Notes under the pieces: model-generated
Told to the model about the DNA's origin: nothing
Database searches by the model: none
What the model saw: the letters and a program-made list of their open reading frames with translations, nothing else
Made by a program: the position numbers and the translations under genes
Assembly: GCF_040546585.1 (NCBI RefSeq)
Contig: NZ_JBEPOC010000001.1
Span: 1,798,001-1,862,000 of the forward strand
Source: Marmoricola sp. OAE513
GTDB taxonomy: Bacteria; Actinomycetota; Actinomycetes; Propionibacteriales; Nocardioidaceae
Direction: 5' to 3'
Length of the DNA: 64,000 bases
Shown: one piece after another, positions 17,191 to 26,683 of the stretch
How positions within the stretch are numbered: position 1 is the first letter of the stretch
Layout: the number at the start of each line of letters is the position of its first letter

Positions 17191-17568
17191 ATGACCGTCG
17201 ACTACGCCGCCCTCACCGCCGGCACCATCCGATTCGCCTCCGGGGTCTCGTTCCTCGTCGCACCCGAGCCGGCGAACAAGTTCTGGGGCGACCCCGAACC
17301 CCCTCCCAAGCCGACGGCGTACCTGCTGCTGCACTCGATGGGGTACCGGGACGCCCTCATCGGCGGGCTGCTGATCCACGCAGCCCTGCGCGGGCGCGAC
17401 ACCCGTGGCTGGTTCCTGGCCTCGGGAGGTGCGGACGCCGCGGACCTGCTCGGAGGGGTCCGGGTGCACGACCAGATGTCGCGGTCGGGGCAGCTGATCG
17501 GCCTCGGCGGCGCGGTCGTCGGGATCGGGGTCGGCCTGTGGGGAGGCACCCGGCGTCGCAAGGGCTGA
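17191..17568 (+). CDS. Small membrane protein (DUF4267-like)
   Basis: Predicted 125 aa. Hydrophobic segments lie near residues 8-22, 45-65, 70-88 and 100-118. The pattern FASGVSFLVAPEPANKFWGDP and LLLHSMGYRDALIGGLLI resembles the DUF4267 membrane family, recalled from pattern only. Function unknown. It lies directly downstream of the 34-bp perfect palindrome, which may control it. Confidence 0.7.
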   Translation: MTVDYAALTAGTIRFASGVSFLVAPEPANKFWGDPEPPPKPTAYLLLHSMGYRDALIGGLLIHAALRGRDTRGWFLASGGADAADLLGGVRVHDQMSRSGQLIGLGGAVVGIGVGLWGGTRRRKG

Positions 17569-17602
17569 GCCGGGCCTGAGCGGGGACTGAGCTGGGCCAG
17601 CC

Positions 17603-17965
17603 TCAGGCAGCGAGCTCCTCGGCGAACTCCTCCTCGATCCGTCGCGCCGCGCGGCGCTCGGACCAGAACGACAGGATCGGGATGGTCCCGCAGAGCAGCG
17701 TCGTCACGGTGAAGCCGACGGGCCACTTCGCCCGACGCGCCAGGGCGAACGCGGCGAAGAGGAACAGCATGTACAGCCAGCCGTGCGCCACACCGAGCGT
17801 CCTGGAGATCCAGTCCCCGGCCTGCTGGGCGTCGGTCCCCTCGGTGAACCACGCCGGGTTGACCCGGTGCAGCTCGTTCAGCGGCAGCCCGACGAGGACG
17901 AGCACGATGAGCAGGACGCCGACCACGTTCGCCAGGACGCGGTAGACCAGCAGGTTGTTCTTCAC
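17603..17965 (-). CDS. DUF3817 family membrane protein
   Basis: Predicted 120 aa with three hydrophobic helices (about 8-28, 60-78, 82-100). The family pattern is visible in YRVLANVVGVLLIVLVL, VAHGWLYMLFLFAAF and VGFTVTTLLCGTIPILSFWSER. An acidic C-terminal tail follows. DUF3817 proteins are small integral membrane proteins of unknown role. Convergent with 17191, 34 bp apart. Confidence 0.85.
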   Translation of the reverse strand: MKNNLLVYRVLANVVGVLLIVLVLVGLPLNELHRVNPAWFTEGTDAQQAGDWISRTLGVAHGWLYMLFLFAAFALARRAKWPVGFTVTTLLCGTIPILSFWSERRAARRIEEEFAEELAA

Positions 17966-17989
17966 GCCCCGAAGGTACTCGGGCGGTCC

Positions 17990-18580
17990 TCAGCCCCGGG
18001 GCTGCGGGTCCTGGCGAGACCGCCACTCCTCGGCCAGGAGCGCGTAGAGGTACCCGTCCATCCACTCGCCGCTGCGGTGCAGGGCATCGCGCACGTTGTG
18101 CGCCTCGCGCCGCATCCCGAGCCGTTCCATCAGCCGCCAGGACGGCTCGTTCGCGCTGAAGCACAGCGCGGTCACCCGGCGCAGGCCGACGTCCTCGAAG
18201 GCGATCCGGATCAGCTCGGCGACCCCCTCGGTGGCGTAGCCGTGACCCTGGAAAGACGGGTCGAGGCACCAACCGATCTCGGCCTGCACGCCGACGGCCT
18301 GCTCGGCGACCTCGCCCTGGCTCCACGGGTTCTCGATGCGCAGCATCAGGTCCCCGATGACCGTGCCGTCGCGCTCGAGCACCAACGTCGCCGGGAACCA
18401 GCTCGGCTCCTGGGCGCGACGGTGGAAGTCCTCCCAGCGGTCGGAGAGGTGCGTCATCCAGGTCGCCACGACGGGCTGCCGACGGATCTTCCACAGTGCG
18501 TCCAGATCGTCGGCGGTCGCGGGGCGCAGCTCCAGACGAGCCGTCGACCTCGGCCAGGAGAGGTCTGCGAGTGCCTGCAT
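17990..18580 (-). CDS. GNAT family N-acetyltransferase (RimJ/RimL type)
   Basis: Predicted 196 aa from ATG 18580 (GAGGA about 8 bases upstream). The protein begins with the RimJ-like pattern STARLELRPATADDLDALWKI. The acetyl-CoA loop appears as DPSFQGHGYATEGVAEL and a C-terminal NEPSWRLMERLGMRREAH follows. Members acetylate protein N-termini or small amines; the substrate cannot be told. It lies 24 bp upstream of the DUF3817 gene on the same strand. Confidence 0.88.
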   Translation of the reverse strand: MQALADLSWPRSTARLELRPATADDLDALWKIRRQPVVATWMTHLSDRWEDFHRRAQEPSWFPATLVLERDGTVIGDLMLRIENPWSQGEVAEQAVGVQAEIGWCLDPSFQGHGYATEGVAELIRIAFEDVGLRRVTALCFSANEPSWRLMERLGMRREAHNVRDALHRSGEWMDGYLYALLAEEWRSRQDPQPRG

Positions 18581-18738
18581 GCACCCGATCCTCAGCGGTG
18601 CAACCCACACAGAACAAGTTGATTACTTGCGTCACGAAAGGGCGAAAGTTCCAGAATTCGACGCAAGACACGGGAAGATCACTGTGTCTGGCCGCAACTC
18701 GGGGCTCCGGACGACCACCGAAACGAAAAAGGGATCCG

Positions 18739-21105
18739 ATGAAGCGAGCGCTCACGGGCGTCTTCCTGGCCGCGCTGGTCGTGCTCGGCCTGCCCGCCGC
18801 CTCCACCGCCGCCGGCGACAGCCCGGTCGTCTCGGTGAAGTCGGCCAGCTACTCCAGCCAGCCCCGCCCGTACACGGTCACCGTCTTCAACCGTCTCGAC
18901 AACAGCAAGCTCACCGCCAAGATCACCAACTCCGGTATCGGCACCCGCTCGATGTCCTGCAGGCCCGCGGGCGCGATCAACGGCCTCGGCACCTGGCGCT
19001 GCACGCTCGGCAGCGGCCGCCTCGGCCTGGGGTCGATCCGCGTGACCGCCACGGCGAAGAGCGGCTCGACCACCCGGACCGGCTCGGGCAGCGGCAGCAT
19101 CTCCAGCCGGTTCCGCATCACCGGGACCTCCGGATCGGTCAACGAGGGCGGCAGCTTCACCGTCCGCGGCAACTTCGACGGCGGCGCCTTCGGCGTCCGG
19201 GCCCGGGTCACCTCCAACGGCGGGGTCGTGGCCGGCCAGAGCGGCAGCAGCTGCTCGACCTCGGGAACCTCCTTCACCTGCAGCCTGCGCGCCGCGGCCG
19301 ACATCGGCGGCACCTCCGGCACCCACCGGATCACCGTGACCGAGAGCGGTGGCGGCGGGTCCCGGTCGGCCAGCACCAGCATCAACGTCGTCGGCAAGGG
19401 CACCCCCGGTACGCCGAGCTTCTCCAGCCCCAAGAAGGTCAGCACCAAGAAGCAGCCGCTGACCATCAAGGGCCGCACCAGCGCCGGCGGCCTCACCGTC
19501 CAGCTGCTGGTCGACCCGTCCGGATCGCGGAACTGGTCCAACCCGGCGGCCACCTGCACCTCGTCGGGATCCGGTGCCTGGTCGTGCCGCCTGACCGACG
19601 TGCTGGCGACCGGCAAGCACACGATCGTGGCCCGGGTCGTCGACCCGAGCGATCCCGGCAGTGTCTCTCCCGAGGCGTCGTTCGCCTTCTCCGTCACCGC
19701 AGCTCCCACGCCGAGCGCCACCCCGACCCCGACGCCCAGCGCGACGCCGACACCCGAGGTCGAGCAGCCGCCGGTCACCCCCGAGGAGCCGGAGGAGCCC
19801 GAGGTCGAGAAGCCGATCTCCGGTGGCCTCAACAACCTGCTCGAGCTGCTCGTGCTCGCGCTCGCGGTCCTCTCGCTCTCCCGACCGGGTGCCCTCTCGC
19901 GCGTACGGCCGGCATCCTCGGCGTCCTTCACCGGTCGCAACCCGGGTGAGGAGTCCGAGCTCGAGACGGTCGGCTGGGGTGACCAGTCTCCCACCTGGGC
20001 GGCCTTCGGCACCGACGCCACCGACTTCTGGAGCCGTACGGCGCCGCCGGTCGTGGCCCGCTTCAGCCCGTTCCTCGGCCGGCTCTCCGTCGACGGTGTC
20101 GGCATCCGCGCCATGCTCGGCAGTTTGTGGTGGCTGTTCCCGATCGGTGGCGTCGCGCTCGGCATCGCCGGCGCTCAGGACACCGGCGGCCAGGCCGTCC
20201 CGCCCGCTCTGGGCATCCTCGTCGGCATCATCGTGCTCGGCGCCCTGGACGCCTCCGCCGGTTTCCTGGCCAGCCTCGCCTTCACCGTCGGGGTCGCCGG
20301 CAACCTCGACAAGCACGGCATCGGCGTGGTGATCGTGCTCGGCTTCCTGTGGACCGGACTGCCGCTGATCGCCTCGTTGCTGCGACCGATCCGGCGCGCC
20401 GGCCAGGGCTGGCGCTTCCGCTGGGACCGCCTGGCTGACGTCGTCATCGCAGCCCTGGTCTGCGGCTGGCTCGCGCAGCGGATCGCCGCCGGCATGGACG
20501 TCATCGCCGGGACGGGGACCGGTCTCCCGGCGGACGCCTCGAGCGTCGCCGTCATCACCGGCCTCGCCGTCGCCGGCCGGGTGCTGCTCGGGTGGCTGGT
20601 CGACGTCGCCTACCCGGAGCGTCTGCGCGCGACCGAGGTCTTCGAGGACATGCCCGAGCCGCGTACCTCCGCGCTCGTGCTCGGTTTCCTGGTGCGCACC
20701 GCTCTCTTCGCCCTCGTCGGCATCGCGGTGATCGGTTCCTGCTGGCAGCTGTGGGTCGGTGTGCTGCTGTTCGCGGTCCCGGACCTGCTCGCGGCGGTCC
20801 GCTCCCGCAGCGCCCTCGCACCCACCTTGCGTTCCGGACTGCCGGCCGGGCTCACCCAGGTCCTGGTGCTCGTGGTCTGGTGCAGCCTGGTAGTCGCCTT
20901 CGCGATCAGCAAGGCGGACGGCGACCTGAACAAGCTCAAGGCGGCGTTCGTCGCGGCGGCCGTGCTGCCTGCGATCTTCGCGTCGGTCCAGGTGTTCGCC
21001 GACGACGACCAGCCCAGGCCGGCGACGACCTGGCGCCTGCAGCTGGTCGGCGTCGCGATCGTGGTCGCGACGGCGGCGCTCGCGCTGCACGGGTGGAACT
21101 ACTGA
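18739..21105 (+). CDS. Secreted-domain plus polytopic membrane protein of unknown function
   Basis: Predicted 788 aa; ATG 18739 has an AAAAAGGGA ribosome site. Residues 1-26 are a signal peptide (ending STAAG). Residues 28-320 look like three or four Ser/Gly/Thr-rich beta-sandwich repeats, each with a Cys pair. Residues 322-362 are a Thr/Pro then Pro/Glu spacer (TPSATPTPTPSATPTP). Residues from about 364 on contain around eight to ten membrane helices with short loops. So an extracytoplasmic adhesin-like or sensor-like half is tied to an integral membrane half. No family is recognised. It is a single gene with an iron-box-controlled gene behind it. Confidence 0.75.
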   Translation: MKRALTGVFLAALVVLGLPAASTAAGDSPVVSVKSASYSSQPRPYTVTVFNRLDNSKLTAKITNSGIGTRSMSCRPAGAINGLGTWRCTLGSGRLGLGSIRVTATAKSGSTTRTGSGSGSISSRFRITGTSGSVNEGGSFTVRGNFDGGAFGVRARVTSNGGVVAGQSGSSCSTSGTSFTCSLRAAADIGGTSGTHRITVTESGGGGSRSASTSINVVGKGTPGTPSFSSPKKVSTKKQPLTIKGRTSAGGLTVQLLVDPSGSRNWSNPAATCTSSGSGAWSCRLTDVLATGKHTIVARVVDPSDPGSVSPEASFAFSVTAAPTPSATPTPTPSATPTPEVEQPPVTPEEPEEPEVEKPISGGLNNLLELLVLALAVLSLSRPGALSRVRPASSASFTGRNPGEESELETVGWGDQSPTWAAFGTDATDFWSRTAPPVVARFSPFLGRLSVDGVGIRAMLGSLWWLFPIGGVALGIAGAQDTGGQAVPPALGILVGIIVLGALDASAGFLASLAFTVGVAGNLDKHGIGVVIVLGFLWTGLPLIASLLRPIRRAGQGWRFRWDRLADVVIAALVCGWLAQRIAAGMDVIAGTGTGLPADASSVAVITGLAVAGRVLLGWLVDVAYPERLRATEVFEDMPEPRTSALVLGFLVRTALFALVGIAVIGSCWQLWVGVLLFAVPDLLAAVRSRSALAPTLRSGLPAGLTQVLVLVVWCSLVVAFAISKADGDLNKLKAAFVAAAVLPAIFASVQVFADDDQPRPATTWRLQLVGVAIVVATAALALHGWNY

Positions 21106-21125
21106 CCCTGGCCTCGCTTGTGAGG

Positions 21126-21144
21126 TTAGGTTAGCCTTACCTCA
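21126..21144 (+). promoter_or_regulatory. DtxR/IdeR iron box
   Basis: TTAGGTTAGCCTTACCTCA matches the 19-bp DtxR/IdeR consensus TTAGGTTAGSCTAACCTWA at 16 of 19 positions. Its last base is the A of the ATG start at 21144. A regulator bound here would cover the transcription and translation start. Confidence 0.75.
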
Positions 21145-21917
21145 TGCGTCGATTCCAGGAACGCCGAGGGGCCCTGTCCACGAACCTGCCCGCGCTCTCC
21201 CCAGCAGAGCGGGCACGCACGGTCGTGGCGACCGCGACCACGTTGCGGGTCGCCTCCCCCGAGCTGACCCTCGACGTGCACCGCCACGGCGTCGTCCCGG
21301 ACGGGTCGGTCCTGTTCCAGGCGCCCGCCGACTTCGCCGAGAAGCTCGACGACCACCAGATCACCGCCACCGTGGTCGACGTGGCAACCGTGCCGCAGGC
21401 AGATCGGATCCGCGGCGAGGTCACCCTGTCGGGTCGCGTGTTCGACGTCGCCGAGCCGTTGCCGGCCGGGATGCGGTTGCACCTGACCGGCTCCGAGGAG
21501 CCCGACGGGGCGACCCGGCTCGTCCAGCTGGTCCCCGAGAGGGTCGCACTCGCGTGGCGTTGCGAGACCGACGACTCCCAGCCGGCAGCGCGCCAGATCG
21601 GGATCGACGAGTACCGGTGCGCCTTCCCCGACCCCCTGCTGGGCTACGAGGCCGAGTGGCTCCCGCACCTGCAGGCCGACCACGGCGAGCTCCTCGTCGG
21701 GCTGGCTCGTTTCGACCTCGGGTGGAGTGAGGACCCCGAGGACGTGCGAGCGCTGGGCATCGACCGCTACGGCCTGGTCCTGCGGATCCGGCACTGCGGG
21801 ATCCAGAACGACCTCCGGATCGGTTTCGCCAGGACCGTCACCTGCGGGTGCGACGTGCGGGAGGCCTTCTCAGACCTGATCAGCCGGGCGATGCCCGACG
21901 CCGGTCCGGTCTGCTGA
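21144..21917 (+). CDS. DUF2470-domain protein, predicted iron-regulated
   Basis: Predicted 257 aa, no signal peptide. The N-terminal part (residues 12-150) resembles the split-barrel fold of HugZ/pyridoxamine oxidase-like proteins (LSPAERARTVVATATTLRVAS). The C-terminal 75 residues match the DUF2470 pattern (LQADHGELL, IDRYGLVLRIR, FARTVTCGCDVREAF). Such proteins are linked to heme binding or iron release from heme. The IdeR-type box at its start codon supports a role in iron starvation. The enzymatic role is inferred from family and context. ATG 21144 has no Shine-Dalgarno, so the mRNA may be leaderless. Confidence 0.75.
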   Translation: MRRFQERRGALSTNLPALSPAERARTVVATATTLRVASPELTLDVHRHGVVPDGSVLFQAPADFAEKLDDHQITATVVDVATVPQADRIRGEVTLSGRVFDVAEPLPAGMRLHLTGSEEPDGATRLVQLVPERVALAWRCETDDSQPAARQIGIDEYRCAFPDPLLGYEAEWLPHLQADHGELLVGLARFDLGWSEDPEDVRALGIDRYGLVLRIRHCGIQNDLRIGFARTVTCGCDVREAFSDLISRAMPDAGPVC

Positions 21918-21933
21918 ACCGGGCCGAGCCAAG

Positions 21934-21960
21934 CCCGGTCGGCGAGCCTGCCGAGACGCC
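21934..21960. repeat. Dispersed repeat unit CCGGTCGGCGAGCCTGCCGAGACG
   Basis: A short GC-rich unit lying between the convergent DUF2470 gene and cobQ. It is related to the units at 25098 (opposite orientation), inside the cupin gene (about 26938) and inside dciA (about 40979). Confidence 0.5.
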
Positions 21961-21965
21961 CAGCC

Positions 21966-23462
21966 TCAGCGCTGGCTCCCTGGCGGCAGCAGCGGCAGGT
22001 CGGCCGGGACGCCGCTCGTCACCAGGTCCAGCAGCGCGTCGACGTCGAGGTGCTCGGAGACCAGGTCGCCGAGCAGGTCGAGCCGCTCCTCGCGCCGCTC
22101 GGCGAACACGACCTCTGAGGGCGACCGGACCCGACCGGACGCCGCGGCGACCTCGGCGAGCAGGGCCTGGCGGAACCCGTCGCTCTCCAGGCTTCCGTGC
22201 CACATCGTCGCGAACACGGCACCCACGCGCGCCCCGCCCGGGAAGGCGTCCCCCGAGGCGACGTTGAACCGCCCGTGGTGGATCTCGTAGCCGGAGACCG
22301 GCTGCCCCAGTCCGGTCCCCTCGGGCAGCCGGAGCACCTTGTCCGCGCCGAACGTCGTGGTGGCGGAGACCAGGCCGAGCCCGTCGACCGACGCGCCGGC
22401 CTTGCCCTCGACCCCGTCCGGGTCCTCGATGCGGGTCCCCAGCATCTGGGCGCCGCCGCAGATCCCGAGGACCGCGCGACCAGCGGCCTGGTGGGTCGAG
22501 ATCGCCTGGTCCAAACCGCGGGAGCGAAGCCACGCGAGGTCCGACAACGTGGCGCGTGTCCCCGGCAGCACGACCACGTCAGCACCGAGCAGGTCGCGCG
22601 GCGAGGTCGCGAAGAAGACGTCCAGGTCGGACTCGAGGCCCAGCGCGTCGACGTCGGTGAAGTTGCTGATCCGCGGCAGCCGGACCACGGCGACCCGCAG
22701 CGCCTCGCCGGTGCGGGCCCGACGGCCGTCCAGGTCCAGGGCATCCTCGGAGTCGAGCCAGAGGCCGGGGTGCCAGGGCAGCACGCCGTACGTCGGGCGG
22801 CCGGTCAGCCGGGTCAGCTCGTCGATGCCCGGCGCGAGCAGGGACAGCTCGCCGCGGAACTTGTTCGCCACGAAGCCGGCGATCAGTCGTTGGTCCGCCG
22901 GCTCGAGGAGGGCGACGGTGCCGAACAGCGCCGCGAAGAGCCCGCCCCGGTCGATGTCACCGACGACCACGGTCGGCAGCCCGGCGTGCCGCGCCAGGCC
23001 CATGTTGACGTAGTCGCCGGCGCGCAGGTTGATCTCGGTCGGGCTGCCGGCGCCCTCGGCGACGACGACGTCGAAGCGCGAGGCCAGGTCGTCGTACGCC
23101 GCGTGCGCGGCCCGGGCGAGCTCGACCCGACCGTCCTCCCAGTTCGTGGAGGAAAGGGTCCCGGCAGGTTGACCCATCACCACGACGTGGCTGCGGGTGT
23201 CACCACCGGGCTTGAGCAGGACCGGGTTCATCGCCGCCTCGGGCTCGACGCCGGCAGCGCGCGCCTGGATCCACTGCGCCCGCCCGATCTCACTGAACCG
23301 GTCGAGGGTGGTATCGGCGCAGACCATCGAGTTGTTCGACATGTTCTGCGCCTTGTACGGCGCCACGTCGATCCCGCGGCGGCGCAGGGCCCGGCAGAGG
23401 CCCGTGGTGACGATGCTCTTGCCGGCGTCCGACGTGGTGCCGGCGACCAGGAGGCCGCTCAC
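21966..23462 (-). CDS. cobQ: Cobyric acid synthase CobQ
   Basis: Predicted 498 aa. GTG 23462 overlaps the SURF1 stop by 4 bp. The N-terminal synthetase domain has the P-loop-like GTTSDAGKS (residues 8-16) and YKAQNMSNNSMV. A C-terminal class I glutamine amidotransferase domain has the nucleophile Cys335 in GICGGAQML and a late MWHGSLESDGFR segment with the catalytic His. It amidates the b, d, e and g carboxylates of adenosyl-cobyrinic acid a,c-diamide using glutamine and ATP. No other cobalamin genes or cobalamin riboswitch are visible nearby. Confidence 0.95.
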   Translation of the reverse strand: MSGLLVAGTTSDAGKSIVTTGLCRALRRRGIDVAPYKAQNMSNNSMVCADTTLDRFSEIGRAQWIQARAAGVEPEAAMNPVLLKPGGDTRSHVVVMGQPAGTLSSTNWEDGRVELARAAHAAYDDLASRFDVVVAEGAGSPTEINLRAGDYVNMGLARHAGLPTVVVGDIDRGGLFAALFGTVALLEPADQRLIAGFVANKFRGELSLLAPGIDELTRLTGRPTYGVLPWHPGLWLDSEDALDLDGRRARTGEALRVAVVRLPRISNFTDVDALGLESDLDVFFATSPRDLLGADVVVLPGTRATLSDLAWLRSRGLDQAISTHQAAGRAVLGICGGAQMLGTRIEDPDGVEGKAGASVDGLGLVSATTTFGADKVLRLPEGTGLGQPVSGYEIHHGRFNVASGDAFPGGARVGAVFATMWHGSLESDGFRQALLAEVAAASGRVRSPSEVVFAERREERLDLLGDLVSEHLDVDALLDLVTSGVPADLPLLPPGSQR

Positions 23463-24232
23463 GCGGGCTCCACCTCCGCCGCTGCAGCGGGGTCGACCTC
23501 GGACTCGCCCTCGTCCTTCCACGAGTCCGCGCACCAGCGGGCCCAGACGAAGAACGCGAATGCCCCGAAGACCCACCACTCGATCGCGTAGAGCAGGTTG
23601 CGCAGCGCGGTGAAGCCGGAGACGTCGGGGACCGCGGCGGCCGAGACCGAACGCAGACCACCGGCCTCCGGGCCGCCCTGCCCGGTGACGTCGCGTGCGA
23701 CGACGTAGGCGCTGTAGAGGTCGGCGTCGACGTGCTCGACCAGGCTCGCCAGCCGCATCATGGGGATGACGTCGTCGTGCGGGTCGTCGTCGACCGGACC
23801 GCTGCCCTCGCTGGCCTGCAGCCACCCGGTGACCTCGACCGGTCCGGTCGGGGCGACGGACTCGGCTTTCGCGGACCAGCCGCGCACGACCGGCATCACC
23901 GACTGCGACCCGTCGACCCGGACCGGCGTGACCACCCAGTAGCCGCGCTTCTTCCCGACGTACCGGTCGGCGATGTAGAGCGTGGAGTCGGCGAGCCAGG
24001 TCCCGGCGAAGCTGACCGGGCGGCCGACCGAGCGACCCGGGAACGAGCTGTCGCCGTCCATGACCGTGCCGAGCCCGACGGGCTTGAGGTTCGAGATGTC
24101 GCGGGCGGCGTCCGCGCGGCGGGTGTGCCAGGCGTCGAGCTGCCAGATCCCCAGACCCACGGCGGCGGAGACGCAGACGATCATCGCCAGGTGCCCCGCC
24201 CAGAACTTCGGACGAAGCAGGGTCGTGAACAC
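23459..24232 (-). CDS. SURF1 family protein (cytochrome c oxidase assembly)
   Basis: Predicted 257 aa. The two-helix SURF1 layout is clear: one helix near the N-terminus (residues 10-30, followed by GIWQLDAWHTRR) and one near the C-terminus (LLYAIEWWVFGAFAFFVWARW). An extracytoplasmic domain between them contains YIADRYVGKKRGYWVVTPV and PVVRGWSAK. SURF1 helps haem a insertion into cytochrome aa3. It is coupled to cobQ by a 4-bp overlap although the pathways differ. Divergent from the MBL gene. Confidence 0.92.
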   Translation of the reverse strand: MFTTLLRPKFWAGHLAMIVCVSAAVGLGIWQLDAWHTRRADAARDISNLKPVGLGTVMDGDSSFPGRSVGRPVSFAGTWLADSTLYIADRYVGKKRGYWVVTPVRVDGSQSVMPVVRGWSAKAESVAPTGPVEVTGWLQASEGSGPVDDDPHDDVIPMMRLASLVEHVDADLYSAYVVARDVTGQGGPEAGGLRSVSAAAVPDVSGFTALRNLLYAIEWWVFGAFAFFVWARWCADSWKDEGESEVDPAAAAEVEPA

Positions 24233-24268
24233 CTGGTCAGCCTACGGGTGGGGTGCGAGGATCTCCGC

Positions 24269-25078
24269 GTGACCTCCCTGATCCGGCACCTCAACTGTGC
24301 GTCCATGGCCCCGCGGGCACCGTTCGGACTGACCCCGGACCGGATGGTCTGCCACTGCCTGCTGATCGAAGGGCCGGACGGGCTGACGCTGGTCGACAGC
24401 GGCTTCGGCACCGAGGACCTCGCCCAGAAGCGGATGGGCAAGGCGTTCATCGCCCTCATGGGGGCATCGCTCGACCCGGGCGAGACCGCGGTCGCCCAGG
24501 TGCGCGCGCTGGGGTACGCGCCGGAGGACGTGAAGGACGTCGTCCTCACCCACCTCGACCTCGACCATGCCGGGGGCATCGGTGACTTCCCGACAGCGCG
24601 GGTGCACGTCTTCGCCGACGAGCTCGACGCCGCCCGCAAGCGGGCCTCGGCCAAGGAGAAGAACCGCTACATCGAGGCGCAGTGGGCGCACGGCCCGAGC
24701 TGGGTCGTGCACGACGTGGACGCCGGGGGCGAGAGCTGGTTCGGGTTCGAGTCGGTGACCCGGGTCAGCGAGGACCTGCTGCTGGTACCGACGCGTGGTC
24801 ACACCCGCGGGCACGTCGCGGTCGCCGTACGCCGTCCGTCAGGCGGGTGGTTCCTGCATGCCGGCGACTCCTACTTCAACCACGGGGAGAAGCAGACCCC
24901 ACCGACCTGCCCCAGCGGCCTCTCGATCTTCCAGAGCGCGGTCCAGATGGACAAGAAGGCGCGGCTCGCGAACCAGGACCGGATCCGGTCTCTGCACGCC
25001 GACCACGGCAACGAGGTCACCATCTTCTGCGCCCACGACGCGCTCGAGTTCGACGCCCTCGAGGGCGTGACCGACTAG
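24269..25078 (+). CDS. MBL-fold metallohydrolase, N-acyl homoserine lactonase-like
   Basis: Predicted 269 aa; GTG 24269 has GAGGA 9 bases upstream. The metal-binding signature HLDLDH (95-100) follows VVLT. Further metal-binding histidines are expected in GHTRGHVAVAV and the C-terminal CAHD, with the bridging Asp in HAGDSYF. The overall pattern (DSGFGTEDL, HLDLDHAGG) is that of lactonase-type MBL proteins. Quorum-quenching lactonase activity is possible but not shown by sequence alone. The stop codon is followed by a compound palindromic repeat. Confidence 0.88.
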   Translation: MTSLIRHLNCASMAPRAPFGLTPDRMVCHCLLIEGPDGLTLVDSGFGTEDLAQKRMGKAFIALMGASLDPGETAVAQVRALGYAPEDVKDVVLTHLDLDHAGGIGDFPTARVHVFADELDAARKRASAKEKNRYIEAQWAHGPSWVVHDVDAGGESWFGFESVTRVSEDLLLVPTRGHTRGHVAVAVRRPSGGWFLHAGDSYFNHGEKQTPPTCPSGLSIFQSAVQMDKKARLANQDRIRSLHADHGNEVTIFCAHDALEFDALEGVTD

Positions 25079-25097
25079 TCAGGCAGACACGTCAGGG

Positions 25098-25180
25098 CGT
25101 CTCGGCAAGCTCGACGACCGGGGCCGCCCGGGTGGTCGAGCGTAGTCGAGACCTCGATGATCTCGACTACGCTCGATCAA
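25098..25180. repeat. Compound palindromic repeat at MBL/SDR convergent junction
   Basis: Unit one, CGTCTCGGCAAGCTCGACGACC (25098-25119), is the inverted form of the units at 21934, 26938 and 40979. Unit two is a perfect inverted repeat: TCGAGCGTAGTCGAGA (25136-25151) against 25161-25176, with a 9-base loop. It fills most of the 109-bp gap between two convergent genes and could act as a two-way terminator. Confidence 0.7.
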
Positions 25181-25187
25181 CCGGGAC

Positions 25188-25910
25188 TCAGCTCATCCCG
25201 CCGTCGTGGGCCAGCACGCAGCCGGTGATCATGCGCGCGGCCGGCGACGCGAGGTAGACGATCGACGCACCCAGCTCGGCCGGCGCGATCGCGCGACCGG
25301 GCAGCATCATCATCAGCCGGTCAGCCACCCGCGGGTCCAGGTCGTCCGGGTACTTCTCGGCGACCTCGGAGACGATCGGGGTGTCGACGGTGCCGGGGCA
25401 GATCGCGTTCACGCGGATCCGCTCGGGAGCGAGCTCGAGCGCCAGCGACCGGGTCATCTGGGTCAGTCCGCCCTTGGCGGCGGAGTAGCCGACTGTGTAG
25501 CCCTGCGGCACCCGGCCGGCGACCGACGAGACGTTGACGATGTTCGCGCCACGGGTCTTGCGCAGGTAGGGGAGTGCCTCCTGCATGACCATGAACGGAC
25601 CCTTGAGGTCGACGGCGTGGATGCGGTCCCACTCGTCGTCGGTGATCGTGTCGAAGCGACCGAACTGCACGATGCCGGCGACGTTGGCCAGCACGTCGAT
25701 CTTGCCCTCGGCGTCACCGATCCCGGTAATCGCGGCCTTCACCGACGCGCGGTCACCGACGTTGCACTCGACGAACGTCGTGCCCTCGGGCCCGGTGCCC
25801 TTGATGTCGAGGCTGTAGACCTTGTCGCCGAGGTCGCGGAACAGCTCGGCAGTCGCGTACCCGATGCCGGAACCGGCTCCGGTGATGACGACGACGCGGG
25901 GGTCGGACAT
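25188..25910 (-). CDS. Short-chain dehydrogenase/reductase
   Basis: Predicted 240 aa classical SDR. NAD(P)-binding GAGSGIG (11-17), Asp35 after the second strand (favours NAD), NVAG, Ser129, Tyr142 and Lys146 (YSAAK), and the PGTVDTP segment are all visible. The start ATG 25910 (MSDPRVVVITG) is chosen on family grounds, with GGAGAAC in front; the frame is open further upstream. A KstR-like operator lies 52-65 bp upstream, which suggests a role in steroid or related lipid catabolism (inference). Confidence 0.9.
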   Translation of the reverse strand: MSDPRVVVITGAGSGIGYATAELFRDLGDKVYSLDIKGTGPEGTTFVECNVGDRASVKAAITGIGDAEGKIDVLANVAGIVQFGRFDTITDDEWDRIHAVDLKGPFMVMQEALPYLRKTRGANIVNVSSVAGRVPQGYTVGYSAAKGGLTQMTRSLALELAPERIRVNAICPGTVDTPIVSEVAEKYPDDLDPRVADRLMMMLPGRAIAPAELGASIVYLASPAARMITGCVLAHDGGMS

Positions 25911-25912
25911 GA

Positions 25913-26676
<764 letters not shown>

Positions 26677-26683
26677 GAGCACC

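Noticed and set aside
23463-24268. A cobalamin riboswitch controlling cobQ
   Set aside because: cobQ overlaps the SURF1 gene and no B12-box-like sequence or structured leader is seen upstream of either gene.
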